DNA of 17,381 nt from positions 1 through 17,381 of the forward strand of contig JAHLKH010000359.1 in assembly GCA_025526915.1 (NCBI GenBank), read 5' to 3'. Under the pieces are notes generated by a model. That model had not been told where the DNA came from. It saw only the letters and a program-made list of their open reading frames with translations, and did no database searches. This stretch comes from Entophlyctis helioformis (lineage: Eukaryota > Chytridiomycota > Chytridiomycetes > Chytridiales > Chytriomycetaceae). The translations under genes were made by a program, and so were the position numbers. How positions within the stretch are numbered: the stretch's first letter is position 1; each line of letters begins with the position of its first letter. Below, piece after piece: positions 7,656 to 17,381 of this stretch.

Positions 7656-10600
7656 ATGAACGTCCCGCCGTGGCTGGCCGAGTCGCGGGTGTCGCTCGAG
7701 CAGCACTCGCCCGACAGACTGGCGCTGGCCCTTGCGCCTCTTGCGCCTGCTGCCGCCGCCCCGCTGCCACATGCCGGCCGCCTCGCCCGCCCCCTTTGGC
7801 GCCTCGGCCGCCTCGCTGCTGCCGCTGACACACGCCCAGGCACTCGCCCAGACGCACAGCTCGCACAAACTCGCAGACCGACCCGTCGCTCGCTCCGCTG
7901 GCAGGGCACGCTCCCGCTCACTCGTCGCCCGCTGTCGCTCGTGCACTGGCGCCTGCTAGCCGGCCGCCGCGTCCTCGAGCTGCGCCGTGTCTTTGTGGCC
8001 AGCACGCCCGCCTCGCCCGCCTCGCACGCCCTGACCGGCCAGCTGCTGCCGCTGCCCGACAGCGCGCGCGCTTCCCGTGTGGTCGAGATCCACCTGCCCG
8101 AGCCGTGCCTGCCCGAGCCCGTGCTGCTCGACGCCGCCGGCTCGCTGCACCTCATGCTCGTCACGCTCTCGGGCTCGTTCTACAGGCTCGTCTTCCCCGC
8201 GCCGCACCTCTTCTACACCGACTCGCTCAGCGTCGTCGCCGTCTCGTTCCGCTCGTCGCTCTTCTCGTCCGCCGACCGCGTGCCCGTCCTCGCCCACTTC
8301 CCCGACCTGGACACCGTCATGATCGCCTGCGGCAACGGCTCGCTGGTCCAGATCAACTGCCCCTTGGATCCCGCCACGTCGCCTGACGCCATCGACCCTG
8401 CCGTCTCTGCCTCGGACAACGGTGCACTCGGCTCTCCCGACGTGGCTCGATCGCGCCGTACGTGCAATCTCTGCCACCTTGCTAGTCCGTGTTGGCCGTC
8501 GTCTCTGCTGACCCTCTCACCCCCCTCGTTCTGCGCACAGGCTTTGCCTCGTATCGCGAGCATGAACTCGTTGAGACGTCCTACATGTCGCAGCTGTCGT
8601 CGCTCGTCCGCACGCCGTCAAAGTATCTGTCGGCTGCGTTCAGATCCAACTTTTCTGCAGACGCTGCTGGCGACACGGCCAGTGCGTCTGGATCTGGATC
8701 CGGCTATGGCTCTTCGTCGCAGGCCACATCTCCGCAGCAGCCCATCTCCATGGCATCCCTCTGCTTTGGAGACCAGTTCTTCCTGTTCACCTTCAGCCGC
8801 GACAGCCGGCTTCGCATCTGGAACCTGATCTCGCGCCAGTGCATCAAAAACATCCCGCTCAACTCGCCTGCCTTCCAGCCACGTGGCCAGCACGGCGTCG
8901 GCCTAAGCACCAGCCAATCAGACCCCCCCTTCAACGCCTGGCTTCTCGCGATCTGGGAACGCGTCTGCATCAGCGCGTCCTGCTCTCCTGCCGCCGTCAC
9001 CCTTGTCCACACTGCGCATCTTTGACGAGCGCGCCGTCGAGCCTGGTGGCCAATCCTTTGACTCAGAGCATCTCCTGTTCAAGATCATGTGCTTCCTGCC
9101 GCAGACAACAACAGGCGGCCAGGCAGCCTTTGTCGTCTTTTCGGCCAAGATGGATGCCATGGGCCAGCTCAACGACTTTGATCCCATCTCGGTCACCAGC
9201 AGCGACAGCGACGGACACGAGTTTCTGGTCGACTTTGTCATTGCGCGCGGCAGCCTGGACGACGAGCAGAGCAGCACCGCAATGGACCAGGACGCCAACG
9301 CCGCAACTGCCTACGAAAATGACGGAGACGATGGAGATGACGACGACGATGACGAGGACAGCGACGATGGCGAGTATGCCGCTGCTCAGCGTCGTCGTCG
9401 CAGCAGTGCCTCTCGCCGCAGATCGAGTGTCAAGCGGCACGTGCAGGACGGCGACGAGGAGGGAGGCGATGCGTCGTGGTGGACGCTCTGGACGCTCTGG
9501 GACCGCTCCACATCAACCATCATTCGGTACACGCAGCTCATCCTGCCCACCGACGACGCCAATGCGTCTGGCAAGCAGACGCAGCAGCCGGCTCCGATCA
9601 TGGGTCTGGCAACTGGAAAGCGCTGGATCTCTGTCATGACGCCGCGGCCAGAGCCTGCCGAGCTGCCTGGACTCTACGACTTTGACGAGTTCCTATCGCC
9701 AGCAGCCAGCTACTCGGAGCTGTTCCTGGAGCACATCTTTGAGCCCGGCCGATTCTCGCTCTCGACCATTGCCGCTGCCATCAAGTGCCTCGAGGGCAAG
9801 GACCCGCATGTCGTCCGTGCCCACAGCAGCGATCTGTCGACGCTCACCTATGCAGCGCTCTACCAGTGCGTCGTGTCCACCGTCGGAGCGTCCATCACTC
9901 CTCAGGACCAAGACGACCAGAACCAAGACACGCATTTCGCCAACTATGACGCTGCTCTGCTCGGCGCGTACCGCCAATTCCTTGGTCTGCTTGTGCAGCT
10001 GCACCAGTCCGAGAGCGCGCCAGCTGGCATCTGCTACAACCCGCTGACCAAGACCATCCTGACGGTCCAGCGCGGTCCCAGCATGGGCTTTTTGCGTGTA
10101 AGCGATGCGTTTGAGATTGCTGCCTGGGGCAGCTCGCAGATCCTGGGTGCACCCGACGGGGCTCCCTCGCTGCTGTTTGCGTCCGACCTGCTCTTTGTCG
10201 GCCAGCTGTCGTCGATCAAGAACAAGGCGCTGCGGACCGACCTCTTCAACTTCCTGTCCCTCATCGGCCAGGTGACGGCCGACGTGATGGGCCCTGCCTT
10301 GGTGCTGTCGATCGAGTCGGAGATTCTCACCACACGCAACTCGACGGACACGGCGTCGAGGACTATGCGGCCTCGGTCTATGCGCGGACTCCTTGACGAG
10401 ATGGATCCAGGCGTGCTGGGCGACCAGCTGGTCCATGCCGAGCTGCTCACCCGCCGCATCGGCAATTTCCAGCAGGTCGTCGCTGCGTTCCTCGGCGAAC
10501 TGCAGCTCTCCAACTGGCCCTCGCTGTCGTCGGCTCCTCAGCCATCACAGCACGGACGCATCAGCAACGCGACCGTGTTCACCAACGACATTATTGCATC

Positions 10601-13372
10601 AGTGGCGACCCAGATGGTCAGTGTGCGGTTTGAGCTTGCGCGGCAGGCGCTGCTGGCTCTCCTGGTTCTCAAGAACCTTGATCTGGGCAGCTCGGGCCAG
10701 TACAACGTCTCGAGCGATCTGCTGCGCGACTACCTGGACGTGTTTGCAGCCTATGCGCGGCTCAAGTGGCTGTCGCGCCAGCAAGTGACGCTTGCGTGGA
10801 CCATGAAGCAGGCCAAGCCAGCATCAAGCGAGCCGCTCTATGGCCGGATGTCGTCTCTGTCGCTTGATACGGTTCCGCTGACTGCAAGCCGCGGCAAGGA
10901 GCACACTCCACTCTTCCTGCATCTGCTGCAGCATCACTATATCTTGGATCTCGATGTGGACATTGCTGCCGACGGGTCTGCTGCAGGCGAGACGCTGTTC
11001 CCCATGCTGCTCACCGAGGCTGCCGGTGCCTTCCTTGTTCGTCTCGGTCTGTTTGCTTCGCCCTCGGGATCCGACAGAGACCTGTCAGCGCCAACGGCGA
11101 CGTGGTCGCGCGCTCTTGTCCTCCTCTCCAAGAAGCTGCTTGCCTATGGCCATGTGGGTCTGGTGGACGAGCTCTGCGAAAGCATGCTGCGCCGAACACC
11201 TGCTGTCGAGTACATCAAGGGCCGTGTGTGGCTGGAGATGCTCGAGTGGGACAAGGCTGCCAACGCGTTTGCGCGTGCGGCAGGCGGAGGCAAGTGGAGC
11301 GTCGCGATCCGGTGTTGGGCTGCCGTTCTTGTGGGTGTGATGGCTGACATTCCGCCGTGACAGATGCGAGTACGACGGACCTTGGACTTGTGCTTCCACC
11401 CGAGACGCTGCTGGCTGGCTCGGCCGAGTACTACCGCCACATCATGGATCTGTTCTTTGAGCACAATGTGCTTGACATGACGGTGCGATTCGCACGGCTT
11501 GCCATGGGCCAGATCCCGCAAGACAAGGTACAGCGATATTGGAGAGTTTGTGTCTGGCAGTCTGGCTGACACGACGGTGTTGTGCGATGCAATGCAATGT
11601 GGCTTGGCATCTCAAGTGGACACAGCGCCTCGCAGAAGTCCGCTCGCTCAACAAGATCATCTTCTCGTGCTGCGTGGATCTGGCAGACTTTGACGGTGCA
11701 TACGACGCGATCTTGGCCAACCCAGACCCCAACTCGCAGCGCGACTGTCTGCGCACGTTTGTCGGCGCACTGTGCGACCAGAACGATCTGCACCTGCTCT
11801 GCTCCAAGTTCACGTTTGGCAGTCTGAGCGACGAGGTGGAGCGCACGCTCGAGTTCAAGGCACGCACAGGCGTTCTGTCGCTGATGTCCAACGCACCAAA
11901 CTACCACCGCATCTGCTACACATACTACATCTATCGCGGCGACTATCGCAGTGGTGAGCTGCCTCGACATGCGTCTCTTGCCAGCCACTGGTTTTGTCCG
12001 TCACTGACACACTCACACGTGGCCGAATCAGCCTCGCTATCCATGTATGCGCTTGCGTGCAAGCTGGCCACCCAGCCATTGCCGCCCATCCAGAAACGTG
12101 CCGAGCGCGCTCAGATTGTGCTTCAGATTGCAGCCGAGCAAGCCCAAAGCCTGCTTGCCGCGCTCAACGGCCTGTCGCTGCTGGACGCCGAGCACGCGTG
12201 GATCGCGGTTCCAGAGTCGATCGCCAGTGCGCTTGGACAGCAGCAGCGAGGCGTGGACGCGGTGATCCCGGCCGCCGAGGACGAGGACTCGGCCATGTAC
12301 CAGGCCGACGACAGTGACGGCGACGACCTTGACAGCGTGCCTCGCGCTGGCGCAGGATCGGGCCACTCTGTGCGCATTGTCGAAGTCGACGACATCCGCA
12401 AGGCGTACCATCTCGCCCTCGCCAAGCTGCAGCTGCACGAGCGGTTCCCCGACATTGTGCAGAGCGCCGCCCTGCTCGAGGCGGGCGATGCGCTGTCCAT
12501 GTACTGCCAGGCGGGTCTGTTTGACGCGGCCCTGTCGTTTGTAGCCGTGCTCGGCCTGGATCCGGCGCGCGTGTTCACGGCCGCAGTCGATCGGCTCGCT
12601 CTGCCTTCGCTGTCGCTGGCCGGTCTGGCTGCCAAGGCGGACGCCTTTGGAGGGTCTGCCGCCGACGATCTGGACGACGACGAGGCAGTTGCATATCTGA
12701 CAGCAGGCGGCGACAACACGGTGCCGTCGGGCTCTGGCGGCTCTGGAGTGCCAGCGTCGGCATCGGCGTCGGGCAAGTGGATTCGGCTCAAGCCGCTGCT
12801 GGACCGCTACGATGGACGCCACACGGGCTTCCAGCACCACCTTGCCGTTGTGGACGCCATCCTGTCACAGAACCGGCTCGAGTCGCTGCCCCGCTGGCTG
12901 ACTCTGCCGTTCGAGACGTACCACTCGGACGAGCTCGTGCGGCTGTACCTCCGACACGATCGCATCCTGGATGCCGCCAAGCTCGCCGACCAGTACATTC
13001 GCGAGGTGAGTGTCGTGTCTGTGTGTCTGTCCGCCTTCACGTGCTGAACTGACTCCCGCCGATTGGCTTCCCGTTGATGCCACCGATCCCTTGATCTCAT
13101 TCGTCGATTGGCACACGGCCACGTCATCACTACCACCACAGAGCACCAATGCTTTGCCGGTGCAAATTCGTGCCTCCACTGGCGGTCGCTGGGTCTCCGT
13201 GTCAACCATTGAACACGTGCTGCGTGCCCTGGACCTCGCCGCTTCCCAATCGATCGGAGTCTCTGGCGGCGTCGGCCGCAAGCCGTTTGACGATTGGTCG
13301 CACAGGCTCCAGCGCAGTTTCGGCGTGTTTGGTTCGCAGGTCCAAGCCGAATCGCGTGAAATTTTGCAATGA
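7656..13372 (+). CDS. NUP160: Nuclear pore scaffold nucleoporin NUP160/Nup120 (Y-complex)
   Basis: This is a Y-complex (Nup107-160) member: an N-terminal beta-propeller followed by an alpha-helical solenoid. Exons: 7656-8457, 8541 to about 11293, about 11371-11527, 11617-11953, 12032-13005 and 13142-13372 (TGA). Landmarks aligned from memory to animal NUP160 include LVHWRLLAGRRVLEL, GSFYRLVFPAPHLFYTDSL, FLFTFSRDSRLRIWNLISRQ (propeller), FEPGRFSLSTIAAAIKCLEG, YRHIMDLFFEHNVLDMTVRF, YYIYRGDYRSASLSMYALAC, LLDAEHAWIAVPE (about residue 1400), YCQAGLFDAALSF, LVRLYLRHDRILDAAKLADQ and VSVSTIEHVLRALDL. The total is about 1750 residues against 1436 in human. The excess lies in low-complexity loops, notably an acidic-then-basic insert (9316-9450). 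Two irregularities: a C7 run (8923-8929) breaks the frame in exon 2, and the exon 2/3 junction is ambiguous. The start is the first in-frame ATG after the DCN1 AATAAA. Confidence 0.92.
8923..8929 (+). other. Apparent +1 base in a C7 run breaks NUP160 exon 2
   Basis: Upstream the frame reads SRQCIKNIPL...GLSTSQSDPP and then ends at a TGA near 9023. The rest of the propeller (LRIFDERAVEPGGQSFDSEH onward) is in another frame. One C fewer joins SQSDPP to STPGFSRSGNASASARP, a plausible Ser/Pro-rich loop leading into LRIFDERA. I see no GT-AG pair that would do this as well. Confidence 0.7.
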
Positions 13373-13559
13373 AGCAACTTCTCACCGACCGCGTTCCTTG
13401 TGACTATTGGTCGGATTAGGATGGTGGCTCTCTCTTTCATTCTGTTAGCCACAGGATCAACTTGGAAGCCGATTGCGGCCTTTGCTTGAGGAGCACGTCC
13501 AGCCGAACAATGCTATGAGTGCATGTGCTTGACCGCTAGTCTAAAAGAGTCTTAAACGG
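13373..13559 (+). promoter_or_regulatory. Intergenic region upstream of the HMG-box gene
   Basis: This 187-bp gap lies between the NUP160 stop and the HMG gene ATG. It contains an inverted CCAAT box (ATTGG, 13406-13410), and further ATTGG copies occur just upstream at 13062, 13107 and 13293. An A-rich stretch (CTAAAAGAGTCTTAAACGG, about 13541-13559) immediately precedes the ATG. No AATAAA for NUP160 is seen. The promoter role is inferred from position. Confidence 0.45.
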
Positions 13560-15265
13560 ATGCAGAAGTCGCTTGACATGTCTAGCCAGCTGCGTGTACC
13601 GTTGAATCAGATGAGCTGCCCTACGGACGCATCGAACTGTGCGGCGATCGATTGCCTGCTTGGCGATACCAGTGCGTTGGCATTCCCACCTGCATGCGAC
13701 GAAGGCGGCAACACCACCTCGAACGGCGACAGTTTCGCCAGCATGATGGGCACCTATACCTTACCTGCAACGATGCCGACGATCCAGACCATTCCTGCAT
13801 CGCAGTTCTACGGCATCGACCCCAGCCAGCCATCCGCTCCATCGCTCCCATACCCCTTGTCCATGGCTGGTTTACCCCAGTACACCTCTGGCCATTGTGC
13901 ACCGTCCGCACCGGCGACTTCTCCGCTTGGCTCAATGGCAGCTGGCGTACAAGGTCAAGTGTCGTTATCCGCAGGCCACTCGGTCTCCAACGCCTTCCAA
14001 GACCTCTTCGCACTCGCTACGACGCCAACCACGCCCATGACTGCGACACCGGCCGCGATGAGCATGGATGCGATGCTCGCCAAGGTGGTCGTCGAGATCA
14101 CCATGCTGCGCCAGCTGATCGCCTCGAACACGGCCGCTTCACCCGCAGCAGTTGCTTGGCCGTCGACCCCGTCTGCGCCATTCCTGTGCCCGAACGCCTA
14201 CCTGCCACCGCTCGCGATCCCACACACACCCGTCTCGCCCACCAGAGTCGCGTCATCGCCCGAACAGCTATCCTATCCGACGACGCCAGTCCCTCTTGCA
14301 CCCACCGCAGTGTCCGCATCGCTGTTTGTGCCATGGTCCCCTCCTGCCTCGACGACTCCCGACCCGTTTGCACCGCACACGCCTCAGCCCCCCCCCCCCC
14401 CCTGGTTGGCGAGCAGCACGACCTCGCGACGATGCCGGTCATCGCTTTGCCCGATGCTGGCACTGACGGCGATGCATTCCATGGCATGTCGGCGGGCGAC
14501 AACAGCGTGTTTGGTCTGGCCTGTTCAAGCCAAACCATCGCCGCAGCGGTTGCTTGTAGCACCAACACGGTCCAGGCAGCCGCCACTGCTACTGCCGCCA
14601 CCAAGCGATCACTGCCCAGCCGACACGAGCAGGCCAAGCGACAGAAACTCGAGTGCAATGTCGGTCAGCACACGCATGCCCTGAGCAGCATCGACGGCTT
14701 TGGCTTCCAGAACTCGCCAGCGGATTTCGGCGCATTTGATCTGCAGCACGAGCTGCTCTTTGGTGACGACATGTCCTGGGCAAGCATTCCAATGCACGCG
14801 CACAGTATCAGTAACAGTAGCAATAGCAGTAGCAGCGGCTCGACAGATAGAGGCAGCATCCATGCCAGCGACATGGACAGAGTGGACGGCATCCCCAGCA
14901 TCCCCAGCAGCAGCAAAAGCGCGAGCAGTGAGCCAGGACCCAAGCCCAAGTACACGCGACGACCGCGGTCGTCGGACGGCATGGGTTCGACGGTGAGCCG
15001 CCCGCGCAACGCCTTCATCATCTACCGCAGCCAAGTGACGGAGCAGATCCGCGCGGCGCATCCCGAGTGGTCGTTTGGCGAGGTGTCCAAGGCGATTGCG
15101 GCAGCGTGGCGCAGCGAGCCGCGCGCCGTGGTCGCCGAGTTCCAGGCGCGGGCCGAAGAGGAGAAGCGGCAGCACGCGGCACGGTTCCCGCACTTTCGCT
15201 TTGTGCGCCGGCGTCCGCACGAGATTGCGCGGCGGGCCAAGCCCTCCAAGGCGGCCTCGTCGTGA
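13560..15265 (+). CDS. MATA-type HMG-box transcription factor (mating-type-like)
   Basis: This is a putative nuclear DNA-binding regulator. The C-terminal box (about 14995-15213) reads SRPRNAFIIYRSQVTEQIRA, then PEWSFGEVSKAIAAAWRSEP, AEEEKRQHAARFPHFRFVRR. It has the signature of the fungal MATA_HMG class (mating-type HMG and Ste11-like factors): RPRNAFIIYR, EVSK.I...WRSE, AE.EK..HA..FP..R. The N-terminal two thirds is Ser/Thr/Pro-rich (for example TPVSPTRVASSPEQ), with a short helical stretch (MDAMLAKVVVEITMLRQLIA). A basic patch KRSLPSRHEQAKRQK could act as an NLS. The gene appears intronless. The ATG at 13560 opens a frame running to a C15 tract (14388-14402), after which the box lies in a different frame; a tract of 13 or 16 C would join them (about 567-568 residues). 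It could be any MATA_HMG paralogue, so a sex-locus role is not shown. Confidence 0.8.
14388..14402 (+). repeat. C15 homopolymer inside the HMG gene; site of frame break
   Basis: Fifteen consecutive C encode a polyproline run. Upstream the open frame reads DPFAPHTPQPPPPP. Downstream the real frame reads LVGEQHDLATMPVIALPDAG and continues to the HMG box. The two frames differ by one base at the tract, so 13 or 16 C would join them. Confidence 0.9.
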
Positions 15266-15417
15266 ACACGTTGGCGTGAGCGTATTGGTGTGAACACGCC
15301 ACACTGAATGAAATTTGGTTGCCAAAAATTGCTGTGCATTTTGGGTTGTGCAAGTTTTCCGCGAGTTTCAGTCGAGAGCCAGCAGACGAGCAACGAGCAG
15401 CAGACGAGCGACCCCCA
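15266..15417. other. Intergenic gap between HMG gene and downstream gene
   Basis: This 152-bp gap holds the HMG 3' UTR and the promoter and 5' UTR of the next gene. AATGAAA near 15307 is a weak polyadenylation-like element. An AGCAGACGAGC-type repeat occurs twice near 15379-15410. The frame of the next gene is open upstream into this gap but has no ATG before 15418. Confidence 0.4.
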
Positions 15418-17381
15418 ATGCTGATGAACAGGCTCATGCCAGGCGGGCCAGACGCATACGACGGCCACAACCACAACCACAACCACGACCGCGACCACAA
15501 CGAACGCAGCCGCAGCCCCGATGGCCGTGCACCGCAGGCCGCTGCGTCTGCCGGTGCATTCCCTGCAATCCACCCGGGCATCGGCAGCACAAGCAGCAGC
15601 AGCATCGACATCGACAGCATCGGCAGCGCTGCCCATGGCAACAATGGCGGCTTTGCTGTGCCGCTGGCCAGCGTTGCGCAGGCGGGGCAGGCGGGGCAGG
15701 CAGGACACGCAGGACACGCCGGACACGGCAGCAACCCGTGGGCAGCCGCAGCATCGTCGTCGCTGGTGCTGCCGTCGCCGTCGTCGTCGCTGTTTGAACG
15801 CTCCATCGCAGCGCTCGCCTCGACGTTTCGGGGCTCGCTCGATGCCGACGACCTGATGCTGCTGGACATGGCGCCGTTTGATGGCGACGCCTCGGATGCG
15901 CTGGCGGCTGCCTCGGACGCCGGCTCGGCCGCGACCGCTGCGGGCAGTGCTGCGGGCAGTGCCGCCGGCGGCCTGGCGCTCGACGCACGCAGCTACGCAC
16001 ACACACACCCACACGCCTATGCACACGCCGCATACGGCACCGGCATGTTCACGCAGCAGCCGCTGTATGCCAGCCAGCAGCGGTCTCTGCCGATCGGCCA
16101 CCACCTCAGCAACCACCACCAACATCATCATCAGCAGCAGCACCAGCATCCCCTTGCAGCGTCGTTCACGCCAAGCCACCCGGCTGACTTTCTGTCGGCG
16201 TCTGGATCTGGCTCGCCCGCCGCTTCCTCCGACGGCCACGACGATTCGGCCGCTGCATCTGCGTCACGGCCACAATCGGACCGCACGAAGCAGCAGCCGC
16301 CGCTGCAGCAGTCGCCGCTGCCAGATCCTGCCCATCGGCGCGGTGGCCCCGAGTCAGCGTCACCTGACCTGCCACTCAAGACCGCTGCCAGGCCACCGCT
16401 CATTTCCGTGTCGGCGCCAGGCACTGCCCGCAGCCAGCCCGCCCGCCCACCACCGATCCGTACGTTGCCCTGTTGCTGCCGATTCATGCTCCGTGTGTTT
16501 GTTTGCTCGTGCTGACGAGCCCATCTCACCACACCATCCACACCACAACAAACAATCGCGCACACGCACACCACAACAAACAAACAGAGTCGGCCCTGCA
16601 TTTCCTGCCCAGATCCTCATCCGTCTTTGCAACCCTTACCGAGCAGCCTGCCTTCTCCCGACAACACAGCGCTTCTTCAAGTTTGCAAAGGACCAGATCG
16701 ACGCCAACATCCCGCTCGCCCAGAATGACGACTACCAGACCAGCACCAGCAACAGCAACAACAGTCAGCAGCAGCCATCGCTGGCCTCGTCGTCTGCCGT
16801 CATTGCTGCTTCAGCCTCATCTGTGGGCATGCCCGTTGCTGCCGCTGGCCACGAAAGGGCAGGCTTCTCCGACAGCGCGCTGCTTGCCTCTTCAACGCAG
16901 GCCGGCGACGCGCTGTCCATGTACAGACAGCCTGCCCAAGACCCTCTGCTGGACTCGGCTGCATCAGGCTCGATCGACAACCCGGCCCTGCAGTACATTG
17001 TCGGCTCCTTTCTGGACACCATCGACAGCACCGCTCCTGCGCTGAGTTTCCTCGATTTGATACCATCTGGCACCGCCTCGTCGTCAGGCTCCATGCAGCA
17101 ACGGCTGCAGTTGGGCGTCTCCTCAAGCAGCCTGCTCAACAGCAACGCGTCGGTGTCGTCGGCGGCTGGCTCCACCGCGTCGCTCATGCGTCAAACGGCC
17201 GATCTGTCGCTGAGGTCGGCGTCCAGCTCGTACTCTCCAAACGCACAGGCGGAGCCTCTGGAGTACCACGAGAACATGCTCATGCTGGGCATGGACGAGC
17301 CTGTCGAGTCGCCCATTGGCTCGACCCTCTCGGACATTGTCTCTCAGCGTCGGGCATCCACTGCACCGTCAGCGTCAGCGT
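15418..17381 (+). CDS. Low-complexity His/Gln/Ser/Ala-rich protein, possible regulator, 3' end outside window
   Basis: I do not recognise this family. Exon 1 (15418-16459) begins at the first in-frame ATG (MLMNRLMPGG). It encodes an HNHNHNHD run, an AGQAGQAGHAGHAGHG repeat (9-bp units near 15680-15730), Ser/Ala-rich segments, a more ordered stretch (LFERSIAALASTFRGSLDAD, DLMLLDMAPFDG) and a His/Gln run (NHHQHHHQQQHQH). Exon 1 ends at a GTACGT donor (16460). Exon 2 from 16590 (acceptor CAGAG) keeps phase and stays open to the window edge, with AQILIRLCNPYRAACLLP, QRFFKFAKDQIDANIPL and IDNPALQYIVGSFLDTIDST. The CAG two bases earlier would lead into a frame that stops at 17045. Composition resembles transcriptional co-regulators, and the gene lies 152 bp downstream of the HMG gene in the same orientation. 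Function is unknown. Confidence 0.6.

Noticed and set aside
6894..7946. Minus-strand frame of 350 codons across DCN1 and NUP160.
   Set aside because: It is antisense to DCN1 exons and the NUP160 start; it translates to low-complexity Arg/Gly/Gln with no family resemblance.
15022..16239. Minus-strand frame of 405 codons across the HMG box and the next gene.
   Set aside because: It is antisense to the HMG domain and GC-driven; it reads as Val/Arg/Cys runs.
16473..17045. Alternative frame for exon 2 of the last gene (ESALHFLPRSSSVFATL...).
   Set aside because: It is reached with the CAG at 16585-16587 but stops at 17045 and is Arg/Pro-rich. The frame entered after CAGAG stays open to the window end with more protein-like segments.

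Overview
The window is eukaryotic nuclear DNA, GC-rich and gene-dense. Five protein-coding genes are split by short GT-AG introns, most of them 70-140 bp. The best guess is an early-diverging, chytrid-like fungus. This is an inference from a fungal MATA_HMG box, a full-length NAA15, a metazoan-like NUP160, short introns and intergenic gaps of only 86-187 bp (apart from one of 643 bp). No rRNA, tRNA, CRISPR array, transposon or prokaryotic operon is visible.

Layout. (1) 1-1401, minus: the 5' part of an unidentified secreted or membrane protein gene. It ends at the window edge in a 60-bp coding minisatellite (20-residue repeats). (2) 2045-5836, minus: NAA15, the ribosome-binding TPR subunit of the NatA N-terminal acetyltransferase. 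Twelve exons could be joined by homology and phase, giving about 863 residues. (3) A 117-bp gap shared by two divergent starts leads into a plus-strand DCN1/DCUN1D-type cullin neddylation factor (5954-7569), which appears to contain a 4-nt micro-exon. (4) 7656-13372, plus: the nuclear pore scaffold protein NUP160/Nup120, about 1750 residues and larger than animal forms. (5) 13560-15265, plus: a transcription factor with a C-terminal MATA-type HMG box. (6) 15418 to the window end, plus: a low-complexity His/Gln/Ser/Ala-rich protein, cut by the window.

NAA15, DCN1 and NUP160 are housekeeping genes. NAA15 and DCN1 may share a promoter, and both concern N-terminal acetylation biology: NatA writes it, while DCN1 proteins read an acetylated E2 N-terminus. 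The HMG gene and its neighbour look like a regulatory, possibly mating-related, pair.

A recurring oddity is that four of the five genes need exactly one single-base correction to stay in frame. The sites are a G run in one minisatellite unit, an A4, a C7 and a C15. This looks more like residual long-read homopolymer error or slippage than four separate pseudogenes. A second oddity is that introns and untranslated gaps carry many private short tandem repeats, and the motif TGCATG recurs in the introns of the first three genes.
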